From contig SKYL01000142.1 of assembly GCA_007127935.1 (NCBI GenBank), positions 1 through 8,115 of the forward strand: DNA of 8,115 bases, written 5' to 3'. Positions 1-6,697 of this stretch are shown here, piece after piece. Position numbers and translations under genes: made by a program. Below the pieces are notes generated by a model. That model was not told the origin of the DNA and did not search any database. It saw only the letters and a program-made list of their open reading frames with translations. How positions within the stretch are numbered: the stretch's first letter is position 1; each line of letters begins with the position of its first letter. This DNA is from Halorhodospira sp. GTDB taxonomy: Bacteria > Pseudomonadota > Gammaproteobacteria > Nitrococcales > Halorhodospiraceae.

Positions 1-389
1 ACGATGTGCCGCCGGGAGTCGGGGCGGTGGCGCAGGTCGTCCAGCACCCGGCGCACCTGGTCGATCTCGCGCCCGTCGGCGGCCCGCCAGCTCCGCCACT
101 GGACGCCGTAGACCGGCCCCAGTTCCCCGTCGGCGTCGGCCCACTCGTTCCATATCCGCACGCCGTTCTCGTTGAGGTAGCGGATGTTGGAGTCGCCGCG
201 CAGGAACCAGAGCAGTTCGTGGACGATGGAGCGCCAGTGGAGCTTCTTGGTGGTCACCGCCGGAAACCCGGCGGCCAAGTCGAAGCGCATCTGGTGGCCG
301 AAGACCGACAGCGTCCCCGTCCCGGTCCGGTCGTCTTTGCGGACGCCGTTCTCCAGGACGTGGCGCATTAGGTCGAGATATGGGTGCAT
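1..389 (-). CDS. thyA: Thymidylate synthase, N-terminal part (cut by window edge)
   Basis: Converts dUMP to dTMP using methylene-tetrahydrofolate, in the cytoplasm. The first 129 codons are present; the gene continues past the left edge. The protein begins MHPYLDLMRHVLENG and follows E. coli ThyA almost residue for residue: the DRTGTGTLSVFGHQMRF folate/phosphate loop starting near residue 20, the HELLWFLRGD helix, WADADGELGPVYG, and the PDSRR phosphate-binding arginines, which fall at residues 126-127 as in E. coli. The active-site cysteine (about residue 146 in E. coli) lies outside the window, so catalytic completeness cannot be judged. The ATG start is fixed by homology, but no Shine-Dalgarno sequence is evident; a small palindrome occupies the leader instead. 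It lies 24 bp downstream of argA on the same strand and is probably cotranscribed or translationally dependent on it. Family assignment is near certain. Confidence 0.97.
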   Translation of the reverse strand, partial: MHPYLDLMRHVLENGVRKDDRTGTGTLSVFGHQMRFDLAAGFPAVTTKKLHWRSIVHELLWFLRGDSNIRYLNENGVRIWNEWADADGELGPVYGVQWRSWRAADGREIDQVRRVLDDLRHRPDSRRHI

Positions 390-390
390 A

Positions 391-403
391 GTGATCGGAT
401 CAC
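391..403. promoter_or_regulatory. 13-bp palindrome in the argA-thyA gap
   Basis: GTGATC and GATCAC flank a single central base, giving a perfect 6+6 inverted repeat one base upstream of the thyA start codon, where a ribosome binding site would be expected. As RNA it could form only a short stem (5 bp, 3-nt loop). It could be a protein-binding site or chance; I do not recognise it as a known operator. Confidence 0.25.
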
Positions 404-413
404 GTAATGGTTT

Positions 414-1787
414 TTACAGGATCTTCAATAAGATCTTCGAGTTCCGCTCGGCGTCGTAGAGCGCCCGCCGCGCCTCCGGCAAGATCTCCGGCCCGGCGGG
501 CTCGAAACCCCGCTCGCGGAAAAAGTGCTCCGCCTCGGTGGTCAGGGCCACCAGCCGCTCCAGCCGCATCCGCCGGGCGTCGCGCTCCAGCCGCTCCACC
601 AGCGCCTCGGCCCGGCCCTCGCCCTGGTAGTCGGGGTCCACCGCCACGCAGGCGATCTCGCCCGCCCGCTCCCCTGGGTAGGGCAGCAGCGCGGCGGTGG
701 CGATCACCGCGCCGTCGCGCTCGATGACGGTGAAGTGGTCGATCTGCGTCTCCAGCAACTCCCGGGGCCGTTGGAGCAGCGCCCCCCGCGCCTCCAGCGG
801 CCGGGTCAGGGCAAGGATGGCGGGGATGTCCTCCAGGCGGGCCCGCCGCACGGTCTCGAAGCGTTCTGGGGTGACCAGGGTGCCGACGCCGTCCCGGGTG
901 AAGAGTTCCAGCAGCAGCGCCCCTTCCCGCCCCCGATCCAGCAGGTGGACGCGGCCGACCCCACCGGCGCAGGCGTGGACGGCGCCGGCGAGCAGCCGCG
1001 CCGCGGACGGGGGGAGGGCGGTGCCGTGGTGGTGGAGCAGCTCCCGCGCCTCGCCGGGGGTCAGCTCCGGGATCGGCTCGCCGCTCTCCGGGTGGACCAC
1101 CGGCAGGCCGTCGGCCAGGTGGATCAGCTTGTCGGCGCCCAGGGCGCCGGCCACGGCCCGGGCCACCGCCTCCGCCGAGAGGTTGAAGACCTCGCCGGTG
1201 GGGGAGTAGCCCAGGGGCGCCACCAGGGCCACGTCGCCACCGTCGAGGCGGCGGCGCAGGGCTTCGGTGTCGACCCGGCGGACCTCGCCGGTGTAGCCGT
1301 GATCGACGCCGTGGCGCACGCCCACCGGGCGGGCGGTGATGACGTTGCCCGATGCCACCCGCAGCCGCATCCCGGCCATGGGCGTGGCGGCGATACCGGT
1401 GGACAGGCGCGCCTCCAGCTCCAGCCGCACCTCGCCCACGGCCTCCTTGACGCACTCCAGCGCCTCGGCGTCGGTGACCCGCAGCCCGCTCTCGCTCCCG
1501 CTGTCCGTGTCCGTGCCGTTGCCCGTGTTCGCGGCGTAGACCGGCCGCAGCCCGCGGGCCGCCATCCGCGCCACGATTTGCGGCCGGGCGCCGGGTACCA
1601 GCACCACCCGCACCCCGAGTCCCGCCAGCAACGCGATGTCGTGGACCAGCCCCTCCACGCCGGGCGGTTTCACCGCCGCGCCGGGAAAGGCGATGACGAA
1701 GGTGCGCCCCCGGTGGGCGTGGATGTACGGCGCCGCTTGGCGCAGCCATTCAACGAAGCGGTCGGGATCGAGGTCGGCCGGGCGCAT
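414..1787 (-). CDS. argA: Amino-acid N-acetyltransferase (N-acetylglutamate synthase)
   Basis: Acetylates glutamate with acetyl-CoA, the first committed step of arginine synthesis. The 457-residue protein has the two-domain layout of gammaproteobacterial ArgA (443 aa in E. coli). The N-terminal amino-acid-kinase-like domain (about 10-295) has RFVEWLRQAAPYIHAHRGRTF, VPGARPQI at 64-71, GLRVTDAEAL at 101-110 and RDGVGT at 298-303; in this family it houses arginine feedback control. The GNAT domain (about 312-457) carries the acetyl-CoA loop QGEGRA at 388-393 and ends YDAERNSKILLKIL. The extra length is explained by about 14 inserted residues (87-100) before RVTD, encoded by a hexanucleotide-like repeat. 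The ATG start lies 4 bp after the argE stop and aligns with family N-termini; upstream sequence in this frame overlaps argE and is not ArgA. The ribosome site is weak, suggesting coupling to argE. Confidence 0.96.
   Translation of the reverse strand: MRPADLDPDRFVEWLRQAAPYIHAHRGRTFVIAFPGAAVKPPGVEGLVHDIALLAGLGVRVVLVPGARPQIVARMAARGLRPVYAANTGNGTDTDSGSESGLRVTDAEALECVKEAVGEVRLELEARLSTGIAATPMAGMRLRVASGNVITARPVGVRHGVDHGYTGEVRRVDTEALRRRLDGGDVALVAPLGYSPTGEVFNLSAEAVARAVAGALGADKLIHLADGLPVVHPESGEPIPELTPGEARELLHHHGTALPPSAARLLAGAVHACAGGVGRVHLLDRGREGALLLELFTRDGVGTLVTPERFETVRRARLEDIPAILALTRPLEARGALLQRPRELLETQIDHFTVIERDGAVIATAALLPYPGERAGEIACVAVDPDYQGEGRAEALVERLERDARRMRLERLVALTTEAEHFFRERGFEPAGPEILPEARRALYDAERNSKILLKIL
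420..435 (-). repeat. Small inverted repeat in the 3' end of argA
   Basis: GATCTT and AAGATC form a perfect 6-bp stem with a 4-nt loop, inside the last codons of argA (KILLKIL). In the direction of transcription the stem is followed by CTGTAAAAACC, which has no U-tract, so it does not resemble an intrinsic terminator. The same bases also form a near direct repeat, GATCTTC at 420-426 and 432-438, consistent with the repeated KIL codons. It may simply reflect the coding sequence. Confidence 0.3.
1488..1529 (-). repeat. Hexanucleotide-like repeat insertion within argA
   Basis: These 42 bases encode ArgA residues 87-100, an alternation of small polar residues (T, N, S) with G, D or E. In 6-base units the coding strand reads like ACGGGC, AACGGC, ACGGAC, ACGGAC, AGCGGG, AGCGAG, AGC with the next codon GGG, an imperfect tandem array. 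E. coli ArgA has only about four residues between the corresponding tyrosine and the RVTD motif, against 18 here. The insert keeps frame. Replication slippage is the likely origin (inference). Confidence 0.6.
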
Positions 1788-1791
1788 GGTC

Positions 1792-2988
1792 TCAGTGCAG
1801 ACAGAAGTGTTGGATGAATTGGCGTAAGAGTCGCACTGTCGGCTCCAGCCGGTCCACCGGCAAGTGCTCGTCGGGCTGGTGGGCGCAGTTGATGTCGCCG
1901 GGGCCCAGCACCACGGCTTCAACGCCCAGCCGGGCCAGGTAGGGGGCCTCGGTGGCGAAGGCCACCGCCTGGGATTTGTGGCCGGTGAGCCGTTCGGCCA
2001 ACCGGACCACCTCGGCGTCCGCCGGGGTCGCCATGGGCGGTTGACCGGGAGAGAGCGGTGACACCTCCAAGTCGGGGGCGCGCTCCGCCAGCCGCTCCCG
2101 CAGGCGCTCGCGCAGTTCCTCCCGTAGGGCGTCCACGTCCATCCCCGGCAACGGCCGCAGGTCGATCTGCAACTCCGCCCGGCCGCAGATGCGGTTGGGG
2201 TTGTCGCCGCCGTGGATGTGGCCCAGGTTGAGGGTCGGGTACGGGATGGCGAAACGCGGATCGCGGTGGCGCACCGCCAGGGCCGCACGCCAGAGGATGA
2301 TCTCGTCGAGCACCACGGCCATGGCGTCGAGGGCGTTGCGCCCGAGGTGGGGGTCGCTGGAGTGGCCCGACCGCCCGGTGATGCGGATCGACTCCATCAT
2401 GATCCCTTTGTGGACGTGGACCGGGCGGTTGCCGGTGGGCTCGCCGATCACCGCCGCCGCCCCGGCCAGCGCCCGGCCGTGCTCCGACGCGGCCAGCGCC
2501 CGCGCCCCGTCCATGCCGCTCTCTTCGTCGGCGGTGGCCAGCAACGTCAACGGGGCGCGCAGCATTCCGGCGTGGACGCCGCGGGTGGCCTCGAGGGCCA
2601 GGGCGAAAAACGACTTCATGTCGCTGGCGCCGAGGCCGTAGAGCTTGCCGTCCCGCTCGGTGAGGGTGAACGGGTCGGTGGTCCAGCGGTCGCCGTCGAA
2701 GGGGACCGTGTCGGTGTGGCCGGAGAGCACCAACCCCCGGGCCCCCTCGGGGCGCGGCCCATCGGGATGCAGGGTGGCGATCAGGTTGACCTTTTTGGGT
2801 TGGTCGGGCAGCGGGTCGATGACGCAACGAAAGCCCATGGGCTCCAGCCAGCCGGCCAGCAGTTCGACCACGCTCCGGTTGCTCTGGTCCAGTGACGGGT
2901 CGACGCTGCTCACCGACGGCTCGGCGATGATCGCGGCCATCATCTCCCGCAGCGGCGGTGGCCGGCGGGACACGGCGCTAGAGCCCAC
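1792..2988 (-). CDS. argE: Acetylornithine deacetylase
   Basis: Hydrolyses N-acetylornithine to ornithine and acetate in the linear arginine pathway. The 398 residues match E. coli ArgE (383 aa) across their length. M20 peptidase-fold landmarks, numbered from the first GTG: SGHTDTVPFDGDRW with metal ligand H91 and D93, GLGASDMKSFFA with D123, ATADEES with E155/E156, IGEPT with E183, the dimerisation-domain SGHSSDP near 207-213, TLNLGHIHGGD, and NCAHQPDEH with H370. The catalytic and two-metal set looks complete. Two GTG starts are possible: 2988, overlapping the upstream gene's stop by 11 bp, and five codons later at 2973. The latter gives an N-terminus (SRRPPPLREMM) that lines up with the E. 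coli start. Neither has a good ribosome site, so coupling to the upstream gene is likely. argA follows 4 bp downstream. Confidence 0.96.
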   Translation of the reverse strand: MGSSAVSRRPPPLREMMAAIIAEPSVSSVDPSLDQSNRSVVELLAGWLEPMGFRCVIDPLPDQPKKVNLIATLHPDGPRPEGARGLVLSGHTDTVPFDGDRWTTDPFTLTERDGKLYGLGASDMKSFFALALEATRGVHAGMLRAPLTLLATADEESGMDGARALAASEHGRALAGAAAVIGEPTGNRPVHVHKGIMMESIRITGRSGHSSDPHLGRNALDAMAVVLDEIILWRAALAVRHRDPRFAIPYPTLNLGHIHGGDNPNRICGRAELQIDLRPLPGMDVDALREELRERLRERLAERAPDLEVSPLSPGQPPMATPADAEVVRLAERLTGHKSQAVAFATEAPYLARLGVEAVVLGPGDINCAHQPDEHLPVDRLEPTVRLLRQFIQHFCLH

Positions 2989-3673
2989 TGCCGGCCCAGG
3001 TGCTCCGGCGCCGCGGCCCCAGGCGCGGCAGAATGAGCCCCAACAAGAGCCCGACGCCGAGGACGCCGGCGCCCACCACGAACCACTCCTGTTGGCTGCG
3101 CTCGGACATGCGGCGGTTCTCGACCTCCAACTCCTCGTTGCGTTCCAGCAGCATGGCCACCCGCTCCTTCAGGTTTTCGTTGGCCTGGGCCAGTTCGTAG
3201 CCCTGTTCCGCCTGCCCCAGCAGGTGTTCCAGGCGGTCGACCTCCCCCCGCGCTTCGGCCAGGCGGGACTCCAGCTCTTCATTGCGCCTGCGGGCGGCGT
3301 CCAGGGCCGACCGCTGCTCGCCGAGTTCGGCCCGGGTGTCGGCCAGGGTCTGCTGGGCATCGGCCAGCCGGTCGCGGGCCGCGCGCTCGGTCATCAGGTA
3401 ACGGCTTTGCATCCAGCCGGTATCCCCGCGGGGGTCGCGGACGTGGTCCCATTCATCCAGCGCCTCCTGGGGGAAGTCGGCGTCCCCCGGCGGTTCGAGT
3501 AGCTCCAACCGGGTGCCGGTGACCAGGAACCGCTGAATGGCGTACTGGTTCCCCGGACCGGTGCGGAAGGAGACGTGAAGCTCGTCGCTGACGTAACGGT
3601 ACTCCTGCGCCGCCGCCGTGGCGGCGATGAGCGCGGCGGAGGCCAGAATCAACATGGCGTGGATGAATCGCAA
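2978..3673 (-). CDS. YgiM-like SH3-domain, coiled-coil inner-membrane protein
   Basis: A 231-residue envelope protein with the architecture of E. coli YgiM (TIGR04211-type SH3 family). Residues 1-22 form a signal-peptide-like segment ending ATAAAQ. Residues 23-95 are a bacterial SH3 domain, beginning EYRYVSDELHVSFRTGPGNQY and closing GDTGWMQSRYL. Residues about 96-192 are a Glu/Arg/Leu-rich coiled coil. Residues about 197-216 (WFVVGAGVLGVGLLLGLILP) form a membrane helix followed by a basic RRR tail. The SH3 domain and coiled coil should face the periplasm. The exact function of the family is not established; SH3 domains of this kind often bind cell-wall peptides. The start is TTG, supported by a strong Shine-Dalgarno; the first in-frame ATG is six codons later and too far from it. 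The 3' end overlaps argE. Confidence 0.88.
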   Translation of the reverse strand: MRFIHAMLILASAALIAATAAAQEYRYVSDELHVSFRTGPGNQYAIQRFLVTGTRLELLEPPGDADFPQEALDEWDHVRDPRGDTGWMQSRYLMTERAARDRLADAQQTLADTRAELGEQRSALDAARRRNEELESRLAEARGEVDRLEHLLGQAEQGYELAQANENLKERVAMLLERNEELEVENRRMSERSQQEWFVVGAGVLGVGLLLGLILPRLGPRRRSTWAGSGL

Positions 3674-3680
3674 GGACGGT

Positions 3681-3687
3681 TTCCTCC
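3681..3687 (-). promoter_or_regulatory. Ribosome binding site fixing a TTG start
   Basis: On the minus strand this reads GGAGGAA, close to the full anti-Shine-Dalgarno complement, 7 nt before the TTG at 3673. It decides the start of the SH3-domain gene in favour of TTG over the ATG at 3655. Confidence 0.7.
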
Positions 3688-3774
3688 GGGTCCGGAAAGG
3701 TTGAACGGGGGCAGTTTACTAGAAGAACGCCACCGCGCAGAATGTCCGGCGTCAAGTCGCCGCCGGAACCTTCC

Positions 3775-4983
3775 ATGGACCCACTGCCCACCCTGCGCCT
3801 CAAGGCCGGCGAGGACCGCCGTCTGCGGGCCGGCCACCTGTGGATCTTCAGCAACGAGGTCGATACCGGCCGCACCCTGTTGCGCGCGTTCGCGCCGGGG
3901 GACCCGGCCGTGGTGGAGGACGCCCGGGGCCGGCCGTTGGGCCAGGCTTACGTCAATCCGGGCTCGCTGATCTGTGCCCGGCTGGTCAGCCGCGATCCGG
4001 CCGTGGGGCTCGATCACGCCACCCTGGTGCAGCGGCTGCGGACGGCGCTCCGGTTGCGGGAGCGGCTCTTTCCGGCGCCTTACTACCGCTGGGTCCACGC
4101 CGAGGCCGACGGTCTGCCGGGGTTGATCATCGACCGTTTCGGCGATGTCTGCGTCGTCCAGCCGAACACCGCCGGGATGGATGCGGTGACGGATCGGTTG
4201 GTGGAGGCGTTGGAGCGGGTGGCGGCGCCGTCGGCGATCCTGATTCGCGCCGACAGCCCCGTGCGGGAGTTGGAGGGGCTGGAGCGGTCGGTGGCGTGGG
4301 TCGGCGGCGACGGGCCGGAGACGTTGCGCGTGGAAGAGAATGGACTGGTCTTCGAAGTCTCCGCCGTGGGCGGGCAGAAGACCGGCTGGTACTACGACCA
4401 GCGGGCCAACCGGGCGCGGCTGGCTGCCTATACGGCCGGCTCTCGGGTCTTGGACGCCTATAGCTACGCCGGCGGCTTCGCGGTGGCCGCCGCGGCGGCG
4501 GGGGCGGCCGAGGTGGTGGCGGTGGAGCGCTCCGCCGCCGCCTGTGCGCGCATCGCGGCCAATGCCGAGGCCAATGGCGTTGGTGACCGCGTCACCGTGG
4601 TGGAGGGCGAGGTGTCTCCGTATCTGGCCGCGGCCCGCGCCGACGGCGAGCGTTTCGACGTGGCGGTGGTGGACCCGCCGGCCTTCATCAAGCGCAAGCG
4701 GGATCAGCGGGCCGGGGAGCGCGCCTACCGGCAGGTCAACGAGGGCGCCTTGCGGTTGCTGGGCAAGGAAGGGGTCTTGCTGACCTGCTCCTGTTCCTCC
4801 CATTTGCCCGCCGACCGCCTGGCCGGCCTGGTCCTCGCCGCTGGACGCCACCTCGACCGCTCCCCCCGGATCTTGGAACGGGGCGGCCCGGGCCCCGACC
4901 ATCCCGTCCACCCGGCGATCCCCGAGACCGACTACCTGAAGGCGCTCTTCATCCGCTCCGTGATGGCCACCGCGCTGCCGTAA
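3775..4983 (+). CDS. rlmI: 23S rRNA m5C methyltransferase, RlmI type
   Basis: SAM-dependent methyltransferase matching E. coli RlmI, which makes m5C1962 in 23S rRNA. From the ATG at 3775 it is 402 residues (E. coli 396). An N-terminal PUA-like domain begins LRLKAGEDRRLRAGHLWIFSNEV, followed by ESDGLPG-like EADGLPGLIIDRFGD and the family signature GQKTGWYYDQR (about 200-210). The Rossmann-fold catalytic domain has motif I VLDAYSYAGGFAV (225-237), motif IV VVDPPAF (298-304) and motif VI LLTCSCSSHL (335-344) with the expected cysteine. It ends near the family's YLKALF segment. An in-frame ATG at 3742 would add 11 residues (MSGVKSPPEPS) with no family counterpart; 3775 has a GGAA six bases upstream and aligns better, but 3742 is not excluded. 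It is a single-gene unit diverging from the SH3-domain gene and converging on lgt. Confidence 0.93.
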   Translation: MDPLPTLRLKAGEDRRLRAGHLWIFSNEVDTGRTLLRAFAPGDPAVVEDARGRPLGQAYVNPGSLICARLVSRDPAVGLDHATLVQRLRTALRLRERLFPAPYYRWVHAEADGLPGLIIDRFGDVCVVQPNTAGMDAVTDRLVEALERVAAPSAILIRADSPVRELEGLERSVAWVGGDGPETLRVEENGLVFEVSAVGGQKTGWYYDQRANRARLAAYTAGSRVLDAYSYAGGFAVAAAAAGAAEVVAVERSAAACARIAANAEANGVGDRVTVVEGEVSPYLAAARADGERFDVAVVDPPAFIKRKRDQRAGERAYRQVNEGALRLLGKEGVLLTCSCSSHLPADRLAGLVLAAGRHLDRSPRILERGGPGPDHPVHPAIPETDYLKALFIRSVMATALP

Positions 4984-5000
4984 AACAACGCCAAAGCCCG

Positions 5001-5028
5001 GTCATTGCGAGGAGCGGAGCGACGAAAT
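5001..5028. repeat. Degenerate palindromic intergenic repeat
   Basis: The stretch starts GTCATTGCGAGGAGCG and ends GAGCGACGAAAT. It resembles a short palindromic repeat I recall from intergenic regions of diverse bacterial genomes (core like CATTGCGAGGAGCGAAGCGACGAAGCAAT). Here ATTGCG (5004-5009) can pair with CGAAAT (5023-5028) with one mismatch; the right arm appears to lack the GCAAT of the usual form. It nearly fills the 50-bp gap between the converging stops of rlmI and lgt. No T-rich terminator is seen there, so it could act as a bidirectional transcript end (inference). No second copy was noticed in this window. Confidence 0.55.
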
Positions 5029-5033
5029 CGGTG

Positions 5034-5825
5034 CTACCGCCGGCTGTCGCTGTTGCGGTACCCCCACCACAACATCCCCGCACCAGCGGCGATCATCGGC
5101 AATGTGAGCAGATGCCCCATGGTGAGCCAGCCGAAGGCGAGGTAGCCGATGTGGGCGTCGGGCATGCGGAAGAATTCGACGAAGCCGCGTAAGACGCCGT
5201 AGCCGGCGAGGAAGAGTCCGGTAACCGCCATCCGCGGCCGGGGCTTGGCCGAAAACCACCAGAGCAGGACGAAGAGCGCGATCCCCTCCAGCGCCATTTG
5301 GTAAAGCTGGGACGGGTGGCGGGCCACATCCCCCAGCGGCGGGTAGACCATGGCCCACGGCACGTCGCTGGGCCGCCCCCACAACTCCCCGTTGATGAAA
5401 TTGCCCAACCGGCCGGCGCCGAGGCCGATGGGCGTCAGCGGTGCAACGAAATCGCCCAGGCGAAAGGCGTCGATCCGGTGGCGGCGGGCGTAGAGGATGA
5501 CCGCCACGACGACCCCGATGAAGCCGCCGTGAAACGACATGCCCCCTTCCCAGATGCGCAGGAGGGCCAGCGGGTCCGCCATCAGGCCCGGCAGGTTGTA
5601 GAAGAGGTGGTAGCCCAGCTTGCCGCCGACGATGACGCCCACGGCGCCGTAGAAGACCAAGTCGTCCACTTGGGCGGGGGTCACCGGGCTCCATGGCCGG
5701 CCGGCGCGCCACCGCCCCAGCAGCCACGCCGCCAGGAAGCCGACCACGTACATCAACCCGTACCAGTGGATGGCCGCGGGGCCGATCTGGATCGCCACGG
5801 GATCGATGGCGGGATAGGTCAACAT
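5034..5825 (-). CDS. lgt: Prolipoprotein diacylglyceryl transferase
   Basis: Inner-membrane enzyme that transfers diacylglycerol from phosphatidylglycerol to the lipobox cysteine of prolipoproteins, the first step of lipoprotein maturation. The 263 residues contain IHWYGLMYVVGF (Y22, equivalent to E. coli Y26), GGMSFHGGFIG with H99 (E. coli H103), the family signature GAGRLGNFINGELWGR with R139, N142, N145 and E147, and RHPSQLYQ, then EFFRMPD, whose arginine corresponds to E. coli R239. Several hydrophobic helices span the protein. It is shorter than E. coli Lgt (291 aa), which has a longer segment before RHPSQLY; shorter versions are common. The ATG start is 4 bp after the nadC stop with no clear Shine-Dalgarno, suggesting translational coupling. 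The usual partner thyA is not adjacent but about 4.6 kb further along the same strand. Confidence 0.97.
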   Translation of the reverse strand: MLTYPAIDPVAIQIGPAAIHWYGLMYVVGFLAAWLLGRWRAGRPWSPVTPAQVDDLVFYGAVGVIVGGKLGYHLFYNLPGLMADPLALLRIWEGGMSFHGGFIGVVVAVILYARRHRIDAFRLGDFVAPLTPIGLGAGRLGNFINGELWGRPSDVPWAMVYPPLGDVARHPSQLYQMALEGIALFVLLWWFSAKPRPRMAVTGLFLAGYGVLRGFVEFFRMPDAHIGYLAFGWLTMGHLLTLPMIAAGAGMLWWGYRNSDSRR

Positions 5826-5829
5826 CGAA

Positions 5830-6690
5830 TCAAGTGCGCAGCCCCATGGAGAGGTCCACCGCCCGGACGTGCTTGGTCAGGGCGCCCACGGAGATATAGT
5901 CCACGCCGGTCCCGGCCAGTTCCCGGATGGCGCTCTCGTCGACGCCGCCGGAGACTTCCAGCTTCACTCGTCCGGCGGCGCGCTTCACGGCCTCTGCGGT
6001 CTCGGCCACGGTGAAGTTATCCAGCATCACCACGTCGGCCCCGGCGGTGATGGCCACCTCCAACTCCTCGAGGCTCTCCACCTCCACTTCCACCATCGCC
6101 CCCACGGCGCGCATCCGCGCCAACTCCACGGCGGTGGAGATCCCGCCGCAGGCGTCGATGTGGTTCTCCTTGATCAGATAGGCGTCGTAGAGGCCCATGC
6201 GGTGGTTTTGGGCGCCGCCGCAGCGCACCGCGTACTTCTGGGCCGCCCGCAACCCCGGAATCGTCTTACGGGTGTCGAGGATGCGCACCGGCGTCCCGGC
6301 GGCGGCCTCCACGCAGCGCCGGGTGGCACCGGCGGCACCGGAGAGCAGCTGCAGGAAGTTGAGCGCCGTGCGCTCGCCGGTGAGGAGCGCGCGGGCGCCG
6401 CCGTGGACACGGCAGAGGATCGACCCCGCCGGCACCGCCTCGCCCTCCTCGTGGTGCCAACGGATGCGCACCGAGGGATCGAGCTGCCGGAAGACCTCGT
6501 CGAACCACGGCCGCCCGCAGACCACCATCTCCTCACGGCAGACCACCGTGGCCTCGCCTTGGCGGTTTTCCGGGATCAAGGCGGCAGTGAGATCGCCGCC
6601 GCCCACGTCCTCGGCCAGGGCGCGAGAGACGTCGGTCTGGATGGTTTCACGCGGCGGAGTGGGAACCGTGTTGAAGGAAATCGTCGTCAT
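5830..6690 (-). CDS. nadC: Nicotinate-nucleotide pyrophosphorylase (quinolinate phosphoribosyltransferase)
   Basis: Converts quinolinate and PRPP to nicotinate mononucleotide with loss of CO2, in de novo NAD synthesis. The 286 residues (E. coli 297) show the N-terminal LAEDVGGGDLTAALIP, then GERTALNFLQLLSG with R107, ILDTRKTIPGLRAAQKYAV with R141 and K142, GGAQNHRMGLYDAYLIKENHI with H163, R164 and K174, EVEVE with E203, VMLDNF with D224, and SGG near 247-249. These match the substrate-binding set known from Salmonella and E. coli QPRTase at a constant +2 offset, so the enzyme appears intact. The ATG lies 7 bp after the mrpG stop without an obvious Shine-Dalgarno; lgt follows 4 bp downstream. 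nadA and nadB are not in the window. Confidence 0.97.
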   Translation of the reverse strand: MTTISFNTVPTPPRETIQTDVSRALAEDVGGGDLTAALIPENRQGEATVVCREEMVVCGRPWFDEVFRQLDPSVRIRWHHEEGEAVPAGSILCRVHGGARALLTGERTALNFLQLLSGAAGATRRCVEAAAGTPVRILDTRKTIPGLRAAQKYAVRCGGAQNHRMGLYDAYLIKENHIDACGGISTAVELARMRAVGAMVEVEVESLEELEVAITAGADVVMLDNFTVAETAEAVKRAAGRVKLEVSGGVDESAIRELAGTGVDYISVGALTKHVRAVDLSMGLRT

Positions 6691-6697
6691 GGCGAGG

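Noticed and set aside
420..435. Intrinsic terminator at the end of argA
   Set aside because: The 6-bp stem is weak and AT-containing and is followed by an A-rich, not U-rich, stretch in the transcript; thyA follows closely on the same strand.
525..1817. Long plus-strand open frame (about 430 codons) opposite argA
   Set aside because: It is antisense to a clearly homologous argA, is full of Gln/Gly/Arg/Pro/His as expected from third-position GC bias, and resembles no family I know.
1788..2288. Upstream extension of the argA reading frame to about 624 codons
   Set aside because: The extra 167 codons lie within argE in another frame and are Trp/Arg/Pro/Ser-rich with no homology; the ATG at 1787 matches known ArgA N-termini.
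3674..3774. Divergent promoters between the SH3-domain gene and rlmI
   Set aside because: Promoters are expected here, but the only hexamer-like strings (TTGACG on the minus strand at 3750-3755, TTGAAC on the plus strand at 3701-3706) have no partner -10 at 16-18 bp, so no call is supported.
3649..4911. Long minus-strand open frame (about 420 codons) opposite rlmI
   Set aside because: It mirrors rlmI, has the same low-information composition and contains no recognisable domain; a high-GC shadow.
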